Assembly (NCBI GenBank): GCA_019925105.1
Contig: JAHGAU010000020.1
Span: 959,501-1,023,500, forward strand
DNA from: Niebla homalea
Taxonomy: Eukaryota; Ascomycota; Lecanoromycetes; Lecanorales; Ramalinaceae
DNA: 64,000 nucleotides
Direction: 5' to 3'
Positions within the stretch are counted from its first letter, which is position 1. Every line of letters starts with the position of its first letter. Position numbers and translations under genes: made by a program. The notes below the pieces were generated by a model. The model searched no databases. It was not told the origin of the DNA and saw only the letters and a program-made list of their open reading frames with translations. This document shows positions 1-13,484 of the stretch, piece after piece.

Positions 1-3000
1 ATTATAATATTATTATTTTTAAAAATATTATTAAATTCTTTAACGATATTACTTAATTAAACTTATATATTTTTATCGTATATATAAATTTTAACGTCGT
101 TAAATAAAACTTATTCTTTACGGTTATTAATTTATAATAATTAATTTAAGTAAGTCTTTAAATAATTAAAAATTATAAAAATTATTCTAAAAAATATAAA
201 AATTAATATTATTATTATGGTAATTTTATAAATTTATAACTTAAATTTTTAAGTTCTTTATCCGTAAATAATAAGTAATATTAATAAACTTAAGATTATT
301 ATATAATAAAATTACGGAAGTAAGTTATATAAAATTCTAAGTTTTACCTTACGTAATAAGTTAACTTTTTAATTAATATTATTTTTAATTTAAATAATTA
401 ATATTTTTAAGTTAATAATATATATAAATATATTACTTCAGAATTTAAAATTATAAAACGGTATTAATTACGGTTTAAAGATAAAATCTTAAAACTTTAA
501 TAATTCTTTTAAAGTCCCTTTTTTTTTAATATATAATTAATACTTATACCGTATTATAAGTTAAGACTTAAGTTTATTACTTTACGTAAATTATATATTA
601 TAATTATGCTATTTCCTTTATAAAAGTAATTACTTTAATACTTATATTTTTATAAGTATTAATAATATATTTTTAATTACCGAAATTAATTATTATTTTA
701 TTAATAATTATAATATTAATAACGATTAAAATATTAATAAATAAATTATATATTAAATAAATTTTAATTAAGATTTTTTTTAAAATAAATATTATATTTT
801 TCTCCCTTAAGAAGAATAAGTTAAGTATTATAAATTTATTAATAATTAATTTAAAATTATTAATATTTATAACCGGAATTAATTTAAGTAATTTTTAAAT
901 TTTAAAATTTAAATTTAGAATTTAAGAAAATATAATATTGCGATCGGTAATTATAATAAAATACTTATTATTTATATAGAAGTTTATTATAGGTGAATTA
1001 AAAGTAAATTAAACTTTATTTATAATATATTAATATACTTTAAAAGTAAAACCTATAAAATATATACTTTTTATTATAATAAAGTTAATAATTATAAGTA
1101 ATATATTATTAATTTATTAAGCTTATATATATTAATTATCGACGGATTAAATCCGTTAATTTAACGGAAAGGCTTTAAAAGTACTTAAATTTATTCTTTT
1201 TAATTTTTAATAATTATATTTAAAATAAATAAAAAGTTTATTTCGCAATAAATACTTTAATACGTATTTAATATATTAATAATATACGGGGAATAAGTAT
1301 ATAAAATATATTTTTTTTATAATAAAGTTATTATTATCCCGAAATCCTTTTAATTCTTCTTTATCGGGTAACGTATTCTTTTCTTCTTTATTTTTAAGTA
1401 TAAAGGCTTAATTAACCCTTTATTCTATATAACGCGTTTAATATTTAAAATCGGACCCTTTTTTTAAAGGCTTTAATTTTCCTTAACTTAACGTTAATAT
1501 TTTCTTTTATAATATTAAAAATAATTATCGCTATCCTTTTTCTTAAAGGTATATATTATAAGCTTTATTTTATCTATATACTTAAGAAAATAATATTAAT
1601 AATTAAAAAGAAAAACCACCGACTTTTAAATTTTCTATAAAATTACGATTATTTTAAAATAATATATCCGTTTTACGATTTTACGGATATATTTATAAAA
1701 ATATATAATACTTAATAACGTAAGTTTATTAATTATATTTAAATTTATTTATAAGTTTAAAATAATTATTAATAATAATAATTATAATTAATAATTATAA
1801 ATTCTATTAAAATTTTAAGTTTAACCCGTTATAAATAAACGTAAATTAATTTTAAATATTATTAAAATTTAACGTATACATAACTTATAAAATAATTTAC
1901 GTATATTTATAAAGCTTTCAATTTTAAAAAACATTATTTATAATATACTTTTTAGTAATTAAAATATTTAAGCCGACTTATTAAGGTAACTTAAATTTAA
2001 TAATAATTTAAAAAGTTTATTTAATTAAACCGTTATTATATTTAATAAGTCGTTCCTTAATATTTAATAACTTTATAATATATTACTTTAAAACGGTACT
2101 TCTTAAATATAATTATATGTTATTCTATAATAATTATATATTTATTATTTAAATAATATTTTTTAATTAATCGATAAAAATATATATATCCCAGAAAAAA
2201 ATATATTTCCCGGAATACTTAATTATAAGAGTTATATTAGAAAACTTATTTTTATAGAAAAAATTAAAAAATCTAACGTTATTAAGATTAAAATTTATTA
2301 ATCGGTTTAACTATAAGCCTTTTATTAATTATATTATATTATTAAAAAGAAAAAATAAATTATCGTTAAAATTATTTTATTATTAACTTTATATAGTAAC
2401 GGGAATTAATTCTTAAATTATACTTTATAATTATATTATTTACTTTTTAATAAAACTTATTATTTTTAATTAATTAAGCGGATTAATAAGTTAAATAAAA
2501 ATTATTTTTTTAATAAAAATATCTTTTATTTAATATAATAAATTTAAGTTTAATAAACTTGATTTTAATATATTAAGTTTATTAAGCTTAGATTCCGGTT
2601 TAATACTTAAAACCGGAAAAGAGCGTTATAATATTAACATTAATATAAAAGGTAAATTTAATAATTATTATAATAATAAAAAACTATTTAATAAAAGTAA
2701 TAATTTTATGGTATTAAGTTTTTAAGGACTTTAATTATATTAACGTAATTTAAACTTACTTAATTTTATTAAAATTAATAACGATTTATATAATAATTAT
2801 AATAATAATAAGGCATTTTTAAAGTATAATAAATTACGTTAAAATATTATAAAATCTGAAATCTAGTTTTTAAAAATTAAATTAAAAGAAATAATAAGTT
2901 CTATAACTTTAAAAGATTTTAATTAAAGTAATTTATTTACGGTAAATATAATTCTTAAGTTACTTAATTGTTAATTATTTTTAATTATTTAAGTAACTCT

Positions 3001-3224
3001 TTCTGAAATTAAATATAAAATTATTATAGTTATTAAGTTACCAGATTTTAATAAAGCGTTTAATTAATATATTAAAATAATAATATTAAAATCCGGTAAT
3101 ACTTAAAAAGCCTATAATATATATATCTTCTTTATAATATTATCTTTAATTTTTCTTTAAAAATATTTAAAAGCGAATTAAAAACGGTATTCCAAAGGAT
3201 ATAAGGTTAATACCTCTGATACCA
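1..3224 (-). mobile_element. RIP-degraded Ty1/Copia retrotransposon, internal region, truncated by window edge
   Basis: Reading the minus strand, a primer binding site at 3213-3224 is followed leftward by an internal region. At roughly 1600-1400 the minus strand reads as a decayed Copia integrase core: a segment resembling IYTFKKKDSDNYF, then YYKRKY, with stop codons at expected Gln positions. This is the part of Copia integrase just before the second catalytic aspartate. The spacing from primer site to integrase (about 1.6 kb) suits a gag-pol order. The RT/RNase H part and the other LTR should lie left of the window. The element is non-coding today. Confidence 0.65.
3213..3224 (-). other. 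Copia-type primer binding site (initiator tRNA-Met)
   Basis: The minus strand reads TGGTATCAGAGG, matching the TGGTATCAGAG motif that Ty1/Copia elements use to pair with initiator tRNA-Met. It lies directly inside the presumed LTR end. It has survived RIP almost unchanged, which makes it the clearest anchor for the element's orientation. Confidence 0.65.
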
Positions 3225-3583
3225 CTATAAGGGAAATATCTATTATAATTGGTAAATTAATACTTCAGTTTATATTAACGGATTTTATAATATAAATTAA
3301 TATAGTATTAATATAAATAGTTATTATTATTATTTATTAATATAAAGATTAAAAGTATAATAATATATAAATAATAATTCTACTTAAATATAGATGGGAT
3401 CCTAAGGATTATCTGTCCTCTACGTATAAAAGTGTTTTATACCTATGAATGCTCCCGCGTATCCCCTATGTTATGTATGCATATAATAATATAGGTAAAA
3501 ACTTTTATAATACGTATAATACGTAATACGGATAAAAAACGGACTATATATAAGATAAGCTATATTAATAAGAACCCTTAATA
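3225..3583 (-). repeat. Long terminal repeat of the Copia element (right boundary approximate)
   Basis: The inner edge is set by the adjacent primer binding site; the outer edge near 3583 is a guess from a TG-like (now TA) terminus on the minus strand. The less mutated core at about 3390-3480 includes a TATAAAAG-like box. Ninety bases (3331-3420) align without gaps to 63911-64000 at the other end of the window, with 16 differences, 15 of them transitions. Confidence 0.55.
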
Positions 3584-4811
3584 TATATTATTAATAATAA
3601 TTATAATATATAATAATATAATAGCTTTATATAATCCTATAAGCCCGGTAAGCGAAATAACCATAAGTAATTCTTATAGATATTATTTTAATAATAACTT
3701 ACTTAAGATATAACCCGGTAAAACCCCAGAAATACGTTTTTTAAGTAATTTAACTTAATTATAAGTCTTAAAAACCACGATTATAAACCGGGTAGATTAC
3801 GATGAATTCTCGGGTAATCTTTTTATTAATATATAATTTTAGTATTGGTTTTATACGTTATTATTATTTATTCTTTTTACTTCATTAATATTCTTAACCC
3901 TTTAAATATATTATAACTATTATTAATAAGGGCATAAGTAATACTATACTAAGGGTAATAATATATAACGAAGGCGTTACGTTTTTGTTTTCTAGCCGGT
4001 ATATTATTATGAAACGGTACTTATATTAGATTGACTCTACTGGCGGTATGCCGGCGGGATTAATAAAGGTAGATATAGAAGACGTAACGTTACGGTCTAG
4101 ATATTTAAGTATTACTTTAATAAGTAAATTAATAATAAGATTAATTCTTAAAGAACTTAGAAAAAATTAAAGTATAGTTTTTACTTAAGGTAAAAATAAT
4201 AATTACCCCGCTTTATACTTATTAAGTTACGGCTTATAAATAACGTATATTAAGGCCGTTATTAAGGCCCTTTACCAAGGCCCTTTATTAAGGCTTAATA
4301 ATTTACCTTAACGCAATAATATAACGTATTATTATAATGCCGGCGTAAAGATAACATTAACTATTAATAATTATCTCCCCCTTTATACGTTAATTTTTAA
4401 AGTATAAAGAGATATATTTAAGAAGCTAATATAAAACCGACTAAATATAAGGTTTATTAAAAACCTATTATTAAATTTAATGGAAAAAAAGTAAAAAGAA
4501 AAAAGTCCTTAAATATATATATAAGTATAATAATATCTATTTAATAATAATATAATAAAGGCACTTTATATTAATAAATAATTAATATAACTTATAAAGT
4601 TTATTAAAAACCTTTTTATAAAACTTAATAAAAAAAGGTAAGTAAGAAAAGAGTTTTTACGGTATTAATTAATAATTACTTAAAACTTTATTATTAATTT
4701 ATTATATTATAATAAAAGTAAATATTATTATAAAAACGGTACGCAATTATAATAAGGCTTTTATTCTATTTTAAACTTTTTTTTTTCTTCTTAATAATTT
4801 TAATTATTTTT
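3584..4811. repeat. Unassigned AT-rich RIP-like sequence
   Basis: No open frame, RT, integrase or terminal repeat could be recognised. Slightly less mutated islands occur near 3770-3810 and 4010-4100. It is probably the remnant of a further element between the Copia LTR and the LINE insertion. Confidence 0.5.
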
Positions 4812-4824
4812 ATAAGTATAATAT
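4812..4824. repeat. Target-site duplication, left copy
   Basis: The 13-mer ATAAGTATAATAT here is identical to 10616-10628. It directly abuts the tetranucleotide tail of the LINE, as expected for target-primed insertion. Confidence 0.8.
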
Positions 4825-7800
4825 TGATTGATTGATTTATACTACGGATCTAGCTAAGCTAATTCCGGCGTTCCCTAATACTCGGCCATTTAGCCTTATT
4901 AATAACCGCAAAAAACCCGATATCCATAACGTTAAGAATAAAAACCGGTATCTACCCAGCCTTTACTTACGTTTTAAGGGTTAAGAGTATCCACGGCCGT
5001 CTAAAGAGTAGAAATTTATTTATACGTTTTTTTTAAGAAAACCTATAATATTATAACCGAATTTACTTAAAGATTACCTTTAAACCTATTGCTTTTCCGT
5101 TATTTTACGGGTTTATTTAATACTAAAATTTTAGAATTCCGATTATATTATTAAATATCCTTATTAATATATATATTATTATTACCTTATTCATATAATT
5201 CTGCTGACCGATATAATATTGTTTTTTACGCCGCCCCGGTATTTATAGCCCCTTTAACCCCTTATTGGATATAGTTTTCCCGCCGTTACTTTTTACCCCC
5301 GGGTCGGCGGCGAGGTTTCTTAATTAAATCTTCGATTACTTCCTTTATTTCCTTAATTAAGCTGAACTATAATAATAAACCCGTAACTATTATAAATCTG
5401 GCGGCCGCCTTAATACCCTTTTTATTAATAAGTATTTAACGATAATTATTAATCCTTATCTTTTTAATTAATCTTAATTTAAGCTCCTTAAATAATAAAT
5501 AAAAGATTAATATATATATAGCGTTTTACTTTCGTTATTTATATTTATAGTTAACGTTAATCCGGTTATTAATATATATAATAAAAAGGAAGTAAGTTAA
5601 GTTATTTTTATTTATCCGGAGTTAAATTATTAATACGTTATTATTTTTCTTTATAATCCCGTAATACCGGAGATACTTATTAATAACTTTATCGTTATTT
5701 AACGTCGGGTACCGTCGCCTTTAAGGGATTAATTCTTTATATTTACGTTAATACTTTATTTACCTCTTTATAATCTATAAGGTAATCGCCGTTAACTTTA
5801 CCCTTATAACCTTTTTCTTTTCTGCCGTTCTTATTTTAAGTAAGAATTTATATACTTTTACGTTAACTTTTTAAATATAAACTAGGTTAATCTTTTTTTT
5901 AATTTATTTTAATTTAACTTCCGTAAAAAGAATAAATACCGTTTTTTTACGTTTTCTTATTTAAGGTTTCTTATAGTTCTAGTAAATACGTTCGTTTCCT
6001 GTTAACGTAATTAAGTTTATACCTTTTTTAAGTTTCATTTAAGCAATTATTTAATTTAGGGTTAACTTTATTAATAATATAAAAACCTCGGATTTTAATA
6101 CCGGGACGGGAGTTATTTTATATACTTTATTTATTATTCTTAAGTATCGGTTTTAAACCTTTTATAATTATTAAATAAACTTTTTCCTATATTTAAACGT
6201 ACCTTTAAGTACGTATTAAATGGTTATTACGTACGTTATCGTAAGCTTTATAACCGCTTAATAAATAATTTTAACCTTTTATAAAGTAGCTTTTTACGTT
6301 AACGCCGTAAAATAAATAAAACCTTTTTTTTACGAAATTATTTTCTTTTAAACCTTTTTTATATAGTCCTTTTAGTCTAATTTCTTATTAACTTATAAGT
6401 TAAGTACCTTAATATTAACTTCCGGTTTTATTACTATATTACTTAAGTTTACTATAGTTATTATATTATATAACTTCGGGCTCCTTATTATATAAATAAA
6501 CTTATACTTATATAAAATGAATTAAGCTTTATATATTTTTATTTATTATAAGTAAACTTTATAAGTTTATTTTAACTTTAAATAGTTTATATAAGTAAAT
6601 ATACTATAAGCTAAAAAGTAAATATCGTTAATAAAGTTTTTTACTTAAATTTTCTATTTTAACTTTATTAAGTCTTCAATAAACGGGCCGTTAAAGAATA
6701 GGAATAAAATTAAAAAAATAAATAACTTCTAAGGAATCCTTATTATCGTAAGCTTTATCGTATTTATTTTTTATTTTAGGTTAATTAATATTATTCGGTT
6801 ACTTAAGAAACTTTTTATTTAATTTATAAAAAAGATAAGATTCCCTTTTTCTATAAATTATATAATAACCTTTAATAGTTTACTTTATTAAACGCCTTTA
6901 TAATATTTAAGGAGAAAAAACTTACGACGTATTTTTTCTTATAGTTTTATACCGTATATACGTTATTAATTAAGCCTTTAAGAACCGTCTTTATTGATTA
7001 TCCTTTTTTTACCTTTATTTATTAATCGGGGAACAGTTTATACCCTTCTACGTAATTACTTAAAATCTTTATAATTACCGTTTTTAAAGCTTTCTTTAAC
7101 GTATAAAGGAGTATTATAAGTTTATACGATTTTACCTTTAAATAATTTAACTTAACCGGCTTCTTAAGGATAATCGTCTTAATTTCCTTAAATCTATAAG
7201 GGTAATATCCTATATTAAAATAAATTTAAAATAAGTAAGTAAAGACCTTTTTAAATAATAACGTTACTATAGATAAGAACCTATTTAATATACCGTTAAA
7301 TCCGGGGCTTTATCCTTCTTTAATTTATTAATTGCCTTAATTATTATCTTTTAAGTTATTATTTTACTTATTATTACTGGTTTAGGATATATTATATCGT
7401 CGATATTTATTAAGTTAACTTCCGGTAACAAAAGAAAGAACACCCCTTTAAGAGCCTTAATCTTATTATTAAAAATATTTATTATTATACCGTTTAATCT
7501 TTTTAAGGGTAAAAACTTAAAAATAAATTTGGGTTTTTTACTCCGTTCCTTACCGTATTTTACCAGCTTTTAAATATTATAAAGGGAAACCGCCGAATTA
7601 TATACTATAACCCGGAAGTATATTTATTTAGCCTTCTAAATAATTCTTTCCTTTTTTTCTTATGTTTTTTTTAACCATTAAAACGTCTTCCGGTTTTTAT
7701 ATTTAATAGTTTACTTTATAAGCGCTTTTATTTTTATAATCGCTTTTATATATTTTTCGTTTTAATAAATTTTAACTCTTTAAGACGGCTTTATTATTAA

Positions 7801-10615
7801 GACTATAGCGTTAATTACTTCGTTTAAAGCCTTTATTACCCGTTTTATAAAACGGTTAATCTGTTCCTTATTATTAAGCCGGGGACATTCCGCTAATTAA
7901 AATATTACTTTTACCGCCTTCGTTAATACCTCGGCTTCCTTAATTATTTTTTACGTTTATTTAAACGGTAAGGGCGGAATCGCGTTAATGGATTAATTTA
8001 AGGTTATTTATATCGGGACGTAATTTAAACCGTATTTTAGGTCCTTTTAAGGTTTATATACTATAATTAAGTTAATAATACCTTTTAAGCTGAATATTAA
8101 ATTAATTATAATCTTAAGTTTACGGTTTTCTTATATAATAACCCCTTTTAACGTTAATAACGTGAAATTAAACCGTATAATAACTATTAATAACTCCTTA
8201 AATTCAGTATAATTAATCATATAACCGTCCTTATTTTATCGAACGTAATAAAGATTAAAGTCCCTTATTAAGAAATGTTTACCGGATACGGTTATAATAT
8301 CCTTAAGCAGCGGGATTATAAAAAGTCCCTTCTTATTAACCAGTAGCGGATTATATATATTATAAATATTTAAAATACTTTTAATATTCTTTTCTTATAT
8401 AATTCAGAATATATATAGGTTCCCTCCGTAATAAATAACGTCTTAACTATTTATATTTAGCCTTTTATTAATAAAGAAGTATATCCGCGTTATTTTATTA
8501 CCCTTAAAAGCTAAGTAAAAACTATCTCCCAGGTTAATCGAAGAATAAATATACGGACTATATAACGGCTTTTATATCGCTATAATATTAATATCCTTTA
8601 TTTCTTTAAATTTAAATATTAATATTACGGCTTTAACTACTTCCCCGCGTATATTATATTATATTATTTTTAAAAACGTAAATATATTAAATATTAACGT
8701 CCGTTAAACTCTTTTTATTGACTTTTATTTATATAAACGGTTTCTCCTTAAGGTTAAGTATTATTTATTTTAATCTTTTCATTATAATAATAATCCCGGT
8801 CGGGCGGCCGGCCTTAAAAATTAATATTACTATAAGTTTCCTCTTCTTTACGTTATTGGTTACTACGTTTTACTTTTTTCCGTTTAATAAACTCCGTTTA
8901 CGTCTTAAGATTATCTTTAATTATTTTGCCGGTTTAAGTTTATATAAATTATAACGTTAAACCTTAACCGTTATCCTGGTTTTTTTACGTTAAATCTTTT
9001 TTATTCTTATCGTATACCGTAAGTTTTATACCGAATAACTATTATTATTATACGTTATATATTTTAACGCGTTCTTTATTAGGCTTTTTATTATTAAGCC
9101 AGTATATTTATACGTATTATGCCCTTTAATATATATTACGTATTTTATATTATTAAGGTACCTCGTAATAATATATCCGTACCTTTAATATTTAAAGTAT
9201 TAATAAATATCCGTTATCCAGTCTTAAGGTCTCGTTAATTTAAAGAATTTACCCTTTATTACCTTTTTATTAAGGATATCGTTATATATCCTTATTAACG
9301 TTATACTTAAAATAACCGTAAAGTATCTCTTTATATAATTAAAAGCGTTTAACCTTTTTATTATAATAAGGAGGCTATAATTAACGATCTTTAATCCAGG
9401 GTAAAGGACCGTATTCTTTTTCTTTATCCGTTTTAAAATAACTTCTTTTTCCTCCCTTATAAATTTTATTAAGTATATCCCGTTTACCGCGATAATAAAG
9501 GATTACCTTAATATTTTTACCGTTTTATACCTTTTTTTACCAGCTTATCCCTTTAATTTCTTTAGCCCCTTTTTTGCCTTTAATAAGGTTATATTAAGGA
9601 AAATATTTCTACTTTATAGTTTACGTATTATAATAATCTATTTTATTAATGGCTCTCCCGTTATTTTAAACGCTTTTATTAATTATAACGGGTTTATTTT
9701 TATTATTATATTTTTTTCTTTTTTACCCGATAATTATATAATTATTATCCTTATTTTCCTTAACGCCGCCGTTTTCTCTTTTATTTTTACCTCCTTTATT
9801 ATTAATACCGGCGCCGCCTTCGTAACTTTTATTACTTAACTTATCCCCGCTCCCTTCCTTAAAGTTTCCCCCGTCGCTTTTTTACTTTATATATATTCTT
9901 TTTATCTCTTTTTACCTCCGTCCGCCAACGCCCTTATTACCGCCCCTTAAACTCTATATAGCCTTTTTAACTCCCTTAAACCTTTCCCCGTTTTTACGTA
10001 AAAGTCTTTTACCTTTTATAGCCCGATTTATAATATTAATTAGGTCTTTAACGTAATATCCTTTTATATAATTATAAGGAAGCCTTTTAACGCTTTTACC
10101 GCTTCCTTCCCTTTTACTTTTCTCTTATGTATTTAATAACTACCTTTTTTCGTAGCTTATTCCTATTTACCTAATATCTCCTTATTTTTATTTAACTTTT
10201 TCTTAGTTCATATATACTTAATAAAGCCTTTTACGCCTCCGCTTACCCCTTATCCGTCTCTACGTACCGTCCTTATCCCCTCCGCCCTTTATTTATTACC
10301 CTTTATAATAATACCTTTACGCGTTATACGCGTCCCTTTACGCGTATCTTATTAATTACAGGCTCTTTATTTAATTTAAGGCCGTTCTATCTCGTATTTA
10401 TTGCGTCGTTTATATAACTTATTACCGTTCCTGTTAACCTGGGCCGCTTGCCCTTCCTCCTTTTCTACCCTTATTATTATTCCGCTTCCGCCTGTCGTAT
10501 TTAAGGTATTATCCTTATTATTACTTGAGCTATATACGCGTACATCGTTTCTGACCTCTGGGGTCCCGTTGTTCGTCGCCATCTCAAACCTTTCACTTTA
10601 TTATTATAATCAATC
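4825..10615 (-). mobile_element. Near full-length Tad-like LINE retrotransposon, RIP-mutated
   Basis: This 5.8-kb element lies on the minus strand between perfect 13-bp duplications. Its 3' end (left) finishes with repeated AATC units, a usual tail of fungal LINEs. Its 5' end (right) starts 33 bp upstream of the first ORF start. Around 7410-7260 the minus strand reads as the linker before a Tad/I-clade reverse transcriptase: an EVNLINIDDI stretch followed by KLKKDKAP and, one frame over, PGFNGILNRF, matching the LKPxKAPGxDGI motif. Stops and frameshifts make it non-functional. The upstream endonuclease and downstream RNase H are inferred from position and size only. Confidence 0.8.
10376..10582 (-). 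pseudogene. 5' end of LINE ORF1 (gag-like), 68 codons left
   Basis: An ATG-started open frame begins 33 bp inside the 5' end of the LINE and runs 68 codons before a stop. The peptide is hydrophilic (MATNNGTPEVRNDV..., Asn/Lys/Arg-rich), as expected for the N-terminus of a LINE ORF1 nucleic-acid-binding protein. This 200-bp part is markedly more GC-rich and less RIP-mutated than the rest of the element. The continuation leftward is lost to stop codons. Confidence 0.55.
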
Positions 10616-10628
10616 ATAAGTATAATAT
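10616..10628. repeat. Target-site duplication, right copy
   Basis: Identical 13-mer to 4812-4824, flanking the 5' end of the LINE. Its survival without a mismatch suggests that the A/T-only sequence gave RIP nothing to change. Confidence 0.8.
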
Positions 10629-12889
10629 ATTAAGGATTTATATAAATATTTATAAGTTAATACGTATATAACTATATACCCTTATTATCTATATTATTAT
10701 TATAGTAAATAATATTAATATTTTATAAGCGTTTTATTTACGTTAATAATCCGTTTATTTTTATTTATTAATAAGATATATAAGTTTACTTTAATCTTTA
10801 AATAATATAATATACGTACGATAACGTATCGCCAATATAAGCGTAAATATAATATTAATAATATATATAATAATATTTTATTTAATTTACTTTTTATAAA
10901 ATAAATATTTATATTAACGGGGCCCTATACTTTACTATAAATATCATAATAAATAATACTTAAGTTATTATATCCCCGTAAATATCCTTAATACCGTTAT
11001 AACGTTATTATCTTAATATATATATAATTCCCGGATTAACTTTAACCCCGGGTAATTTAATAATTATATAAATAATACCGCGTTGGTTTATTATTTATTA
11101 AGGCGTTCATTTAATATATATAGAAATATAAAAAAATCCTTTAAAATCTAAAAGTTTTCCGGTTAAATATTAATTAAATACCAGTAACGGCCGGCCGTAC
11201 GGAATATATGCTCCGCCGGATTATTATAAAAGCCAAAAAAAAAACTTTAATTCTTTAAATAAAAAAAAATACGTTTACCGTATATATAATAACGGCAGAA
11301 AAAGAAGTTTATTTCTTTAAAAAATAAATAAGTATATTTAATCCGTTTATAGTATAATAATATTAATGTTTAATAATTAAATTAAATCATTATAAAAAAT
11401 CCGGGCTTTCCGTCGTTAATCGATCCGTTAAAGGATTTATTTTTAAGTTTTAACGCTTTACCGGCAATAAAAAAGTTTAATTCTAAGTTTTTAAATATAT
11501 ATAGCTTAAGCTTTAACCTATTTAAGGAAGAAAAAAAGGAGGTTATATCCTCCTTAATAGTATTATTAAGGGGGTTAACCTTAACTTTTAAAAATAATAC
11601 CCCAGAATTAAGTTAAGGAATCCCTCCGGCGAATAACGCTAAGGAAAGGTTTTTAATTAAGGTAAAAAAGAAAACGGAAAAAAAAAGAAAAAAGAAAATA
11701 AAGAAAATATAATATTTTTATATTTATCCTTAATTTTATTAACTTATTTATAGGGGGAGTAAGCCCGTATTAATATAAAATTATAAATTATTCTTTTATT
11801 TTTATATATTAATATTATTAAAATTTAACGTTAAGCGTTTAAAGTTAATAATATTAAATATTAAACGTTTATAATCTATATATTATTAAAAGTAATATAA
11901 TAAATAATATTATAAAAGTTACCAGAGCGTTAGTATAACCTTAATAAATATACTTATCGATCTTTTATTATTTTAATAATTTTATTTACTTAATACCCTT
12001 AACTTAATAATATATTAAGCATTTATAATTTAACGCTTACGCTTTTTCGCTTTCGGTATTATCGCAGTTATTATTAAAGTTATTCTTATTAATTATAATA
12101 TTATAATAAAAATAATCGTTTTTATAATGCCGGTTTATTTATATACGTAATACTTATAATAAATAAAGTTATTAATTAAAGCTTAAATTCTAGTAATTTT
12201 ATAGAAGGATAATATATAAAAATTAAATAATTATAATATTAATTATATATATAACTATTAACCATATATATAATTTTTATTATCGTAACGCTATAATCTT
12301 ATTTACGTCTTTTTTTACTCCGTATTATTTCGTTATATTATTCTTATAATTCTTAAGAATACTTTAAGTCCGTCTTTAATATCTATTAATTATATTTAAG
12401 GCCTTAATTAACTTACTTAACTTAATATTAAACGTTTTTTTTATTTTTAACCTTATTAATAATTTCTTTAATTATTTATTTTTCTTTATTATTAATTAAT
12501 TTAGGTATTTATATTATAATTTCCATTATTTAATTATTAACGTAAATATAATAAAACTTTAAAAAAAAAATATAAATAATAAGGTAAATTTAATAAATAA
12601 TAAAAAAGAATAAGCGGTACGTTTATATCCCAATTTTATTATTAATTTTAAAGGGTCTTATAAATCGGGACGTAAGCTTTTTACTTAATTATTTTAACTT
12701 AAGGTTTTTAATATTTAATATTATTAAATCGTTAACGTTATATAACTTTAACTTATATTTTTTATTATACGTTTTTTAAGTTAATTTAATAATATAACGT
12801 TATTAATCCGTTAATATTAATCGTATTTTATATAATATTTTAACCCTATTTTTTACTGTAAATATCTTTTTCTTTATAAATTTATTTTT
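10629..12889. repeat. Unassigned AT-rich RIP-like sequence
   Basis: No coding remnant could be recognised with confidence. The portion next to 12.89 kb probably includes the C-terminal pol/3' end of the adjacent Gypsy element, because the integrase reading continues leftward toward about 12.8 kb. Confidence 0.5.
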
Positions 12890-13384
12890 AGGTTTAAAAT
12901 AAATATCTAGATTATAATTATATATCGTTATAAAGGGGCTATAGTTTAAAGTTAAATATTTTAAGTTTATATAAGTAAATTTAATTAAAAGGAGTAGTTT
13001 ACTTAATTTATTTATTCGGAATTAATAAAAATCCTTAAATATTATTTAAAGCCTTAATTTTAGTATTCTATTTAATTATCCGTTTACGGGTAAAAAGCGG
13101 TATTTAATTTACGCTTTATCTTTACGTAATAATATACTGAATCCCAGAATTTATTAATAAATAAAGATCTTTAATTAATTATAATTTTAGCCGGTATATT
13201 ATATTATAATATGATTTCTTTAAAAAAAAAGGTTTATTAATATAACGGTATTAATTTATTTTATAATAGGAAGGTATCTATATATTTTTATATATTTATT
13301 TACGATTATTAAAATCGAATTATAAACGTTATTTTTAGCTTTATTTACGGGTAAGCCGGTAATAAAGTTTATATTAAGTTCTTT
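12890..13384 (-). pseudogene. RIP-inactivated Ty3/Gypsy integrase remnant
   Basis: One minus-strand frame can be read from about 13384 leftward as a full integrase core: NFITGLPV, then NSILIIVNKY, then NKFWDSV, then RKLNTAFYP-stop-TD, and QYLRIF-like sequence. These match the Gypsy signatures DFITGLP, LVVVDRxTK, FWxxL and TAYHPQTDGQTER. The interruptions are stop codons at expected Gln positions, and Asp/Gly codons have become Asn/Ser-like through G-to-A change. The protease and RT parts expected to the right are absent, so the element is truncated or rearranged. The identification rests on motif order. Confidence 0.75.
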
Positions 13385-13484
13385 TTAAGGTATATTATAA
13401 TATTATTAATTTATTTAAGGTTAAATAAGTTAACCGATATTTATTTAAGTTATCTTTTTAAGACTTATATTTTAACTTTAAGGA

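Noticed and set aside
8718..8954. 78-codon plus-strand open frame in the AT-rich block
   Set aside because: Composition-driven (Ile/Leu/Phe-rich), antisense to the LINE interior and without domain similarity.
10401..10619. 72-codon plus-strand frame
   Set aside because: Shadow of the LINE ORF1 start on the opposite strand.
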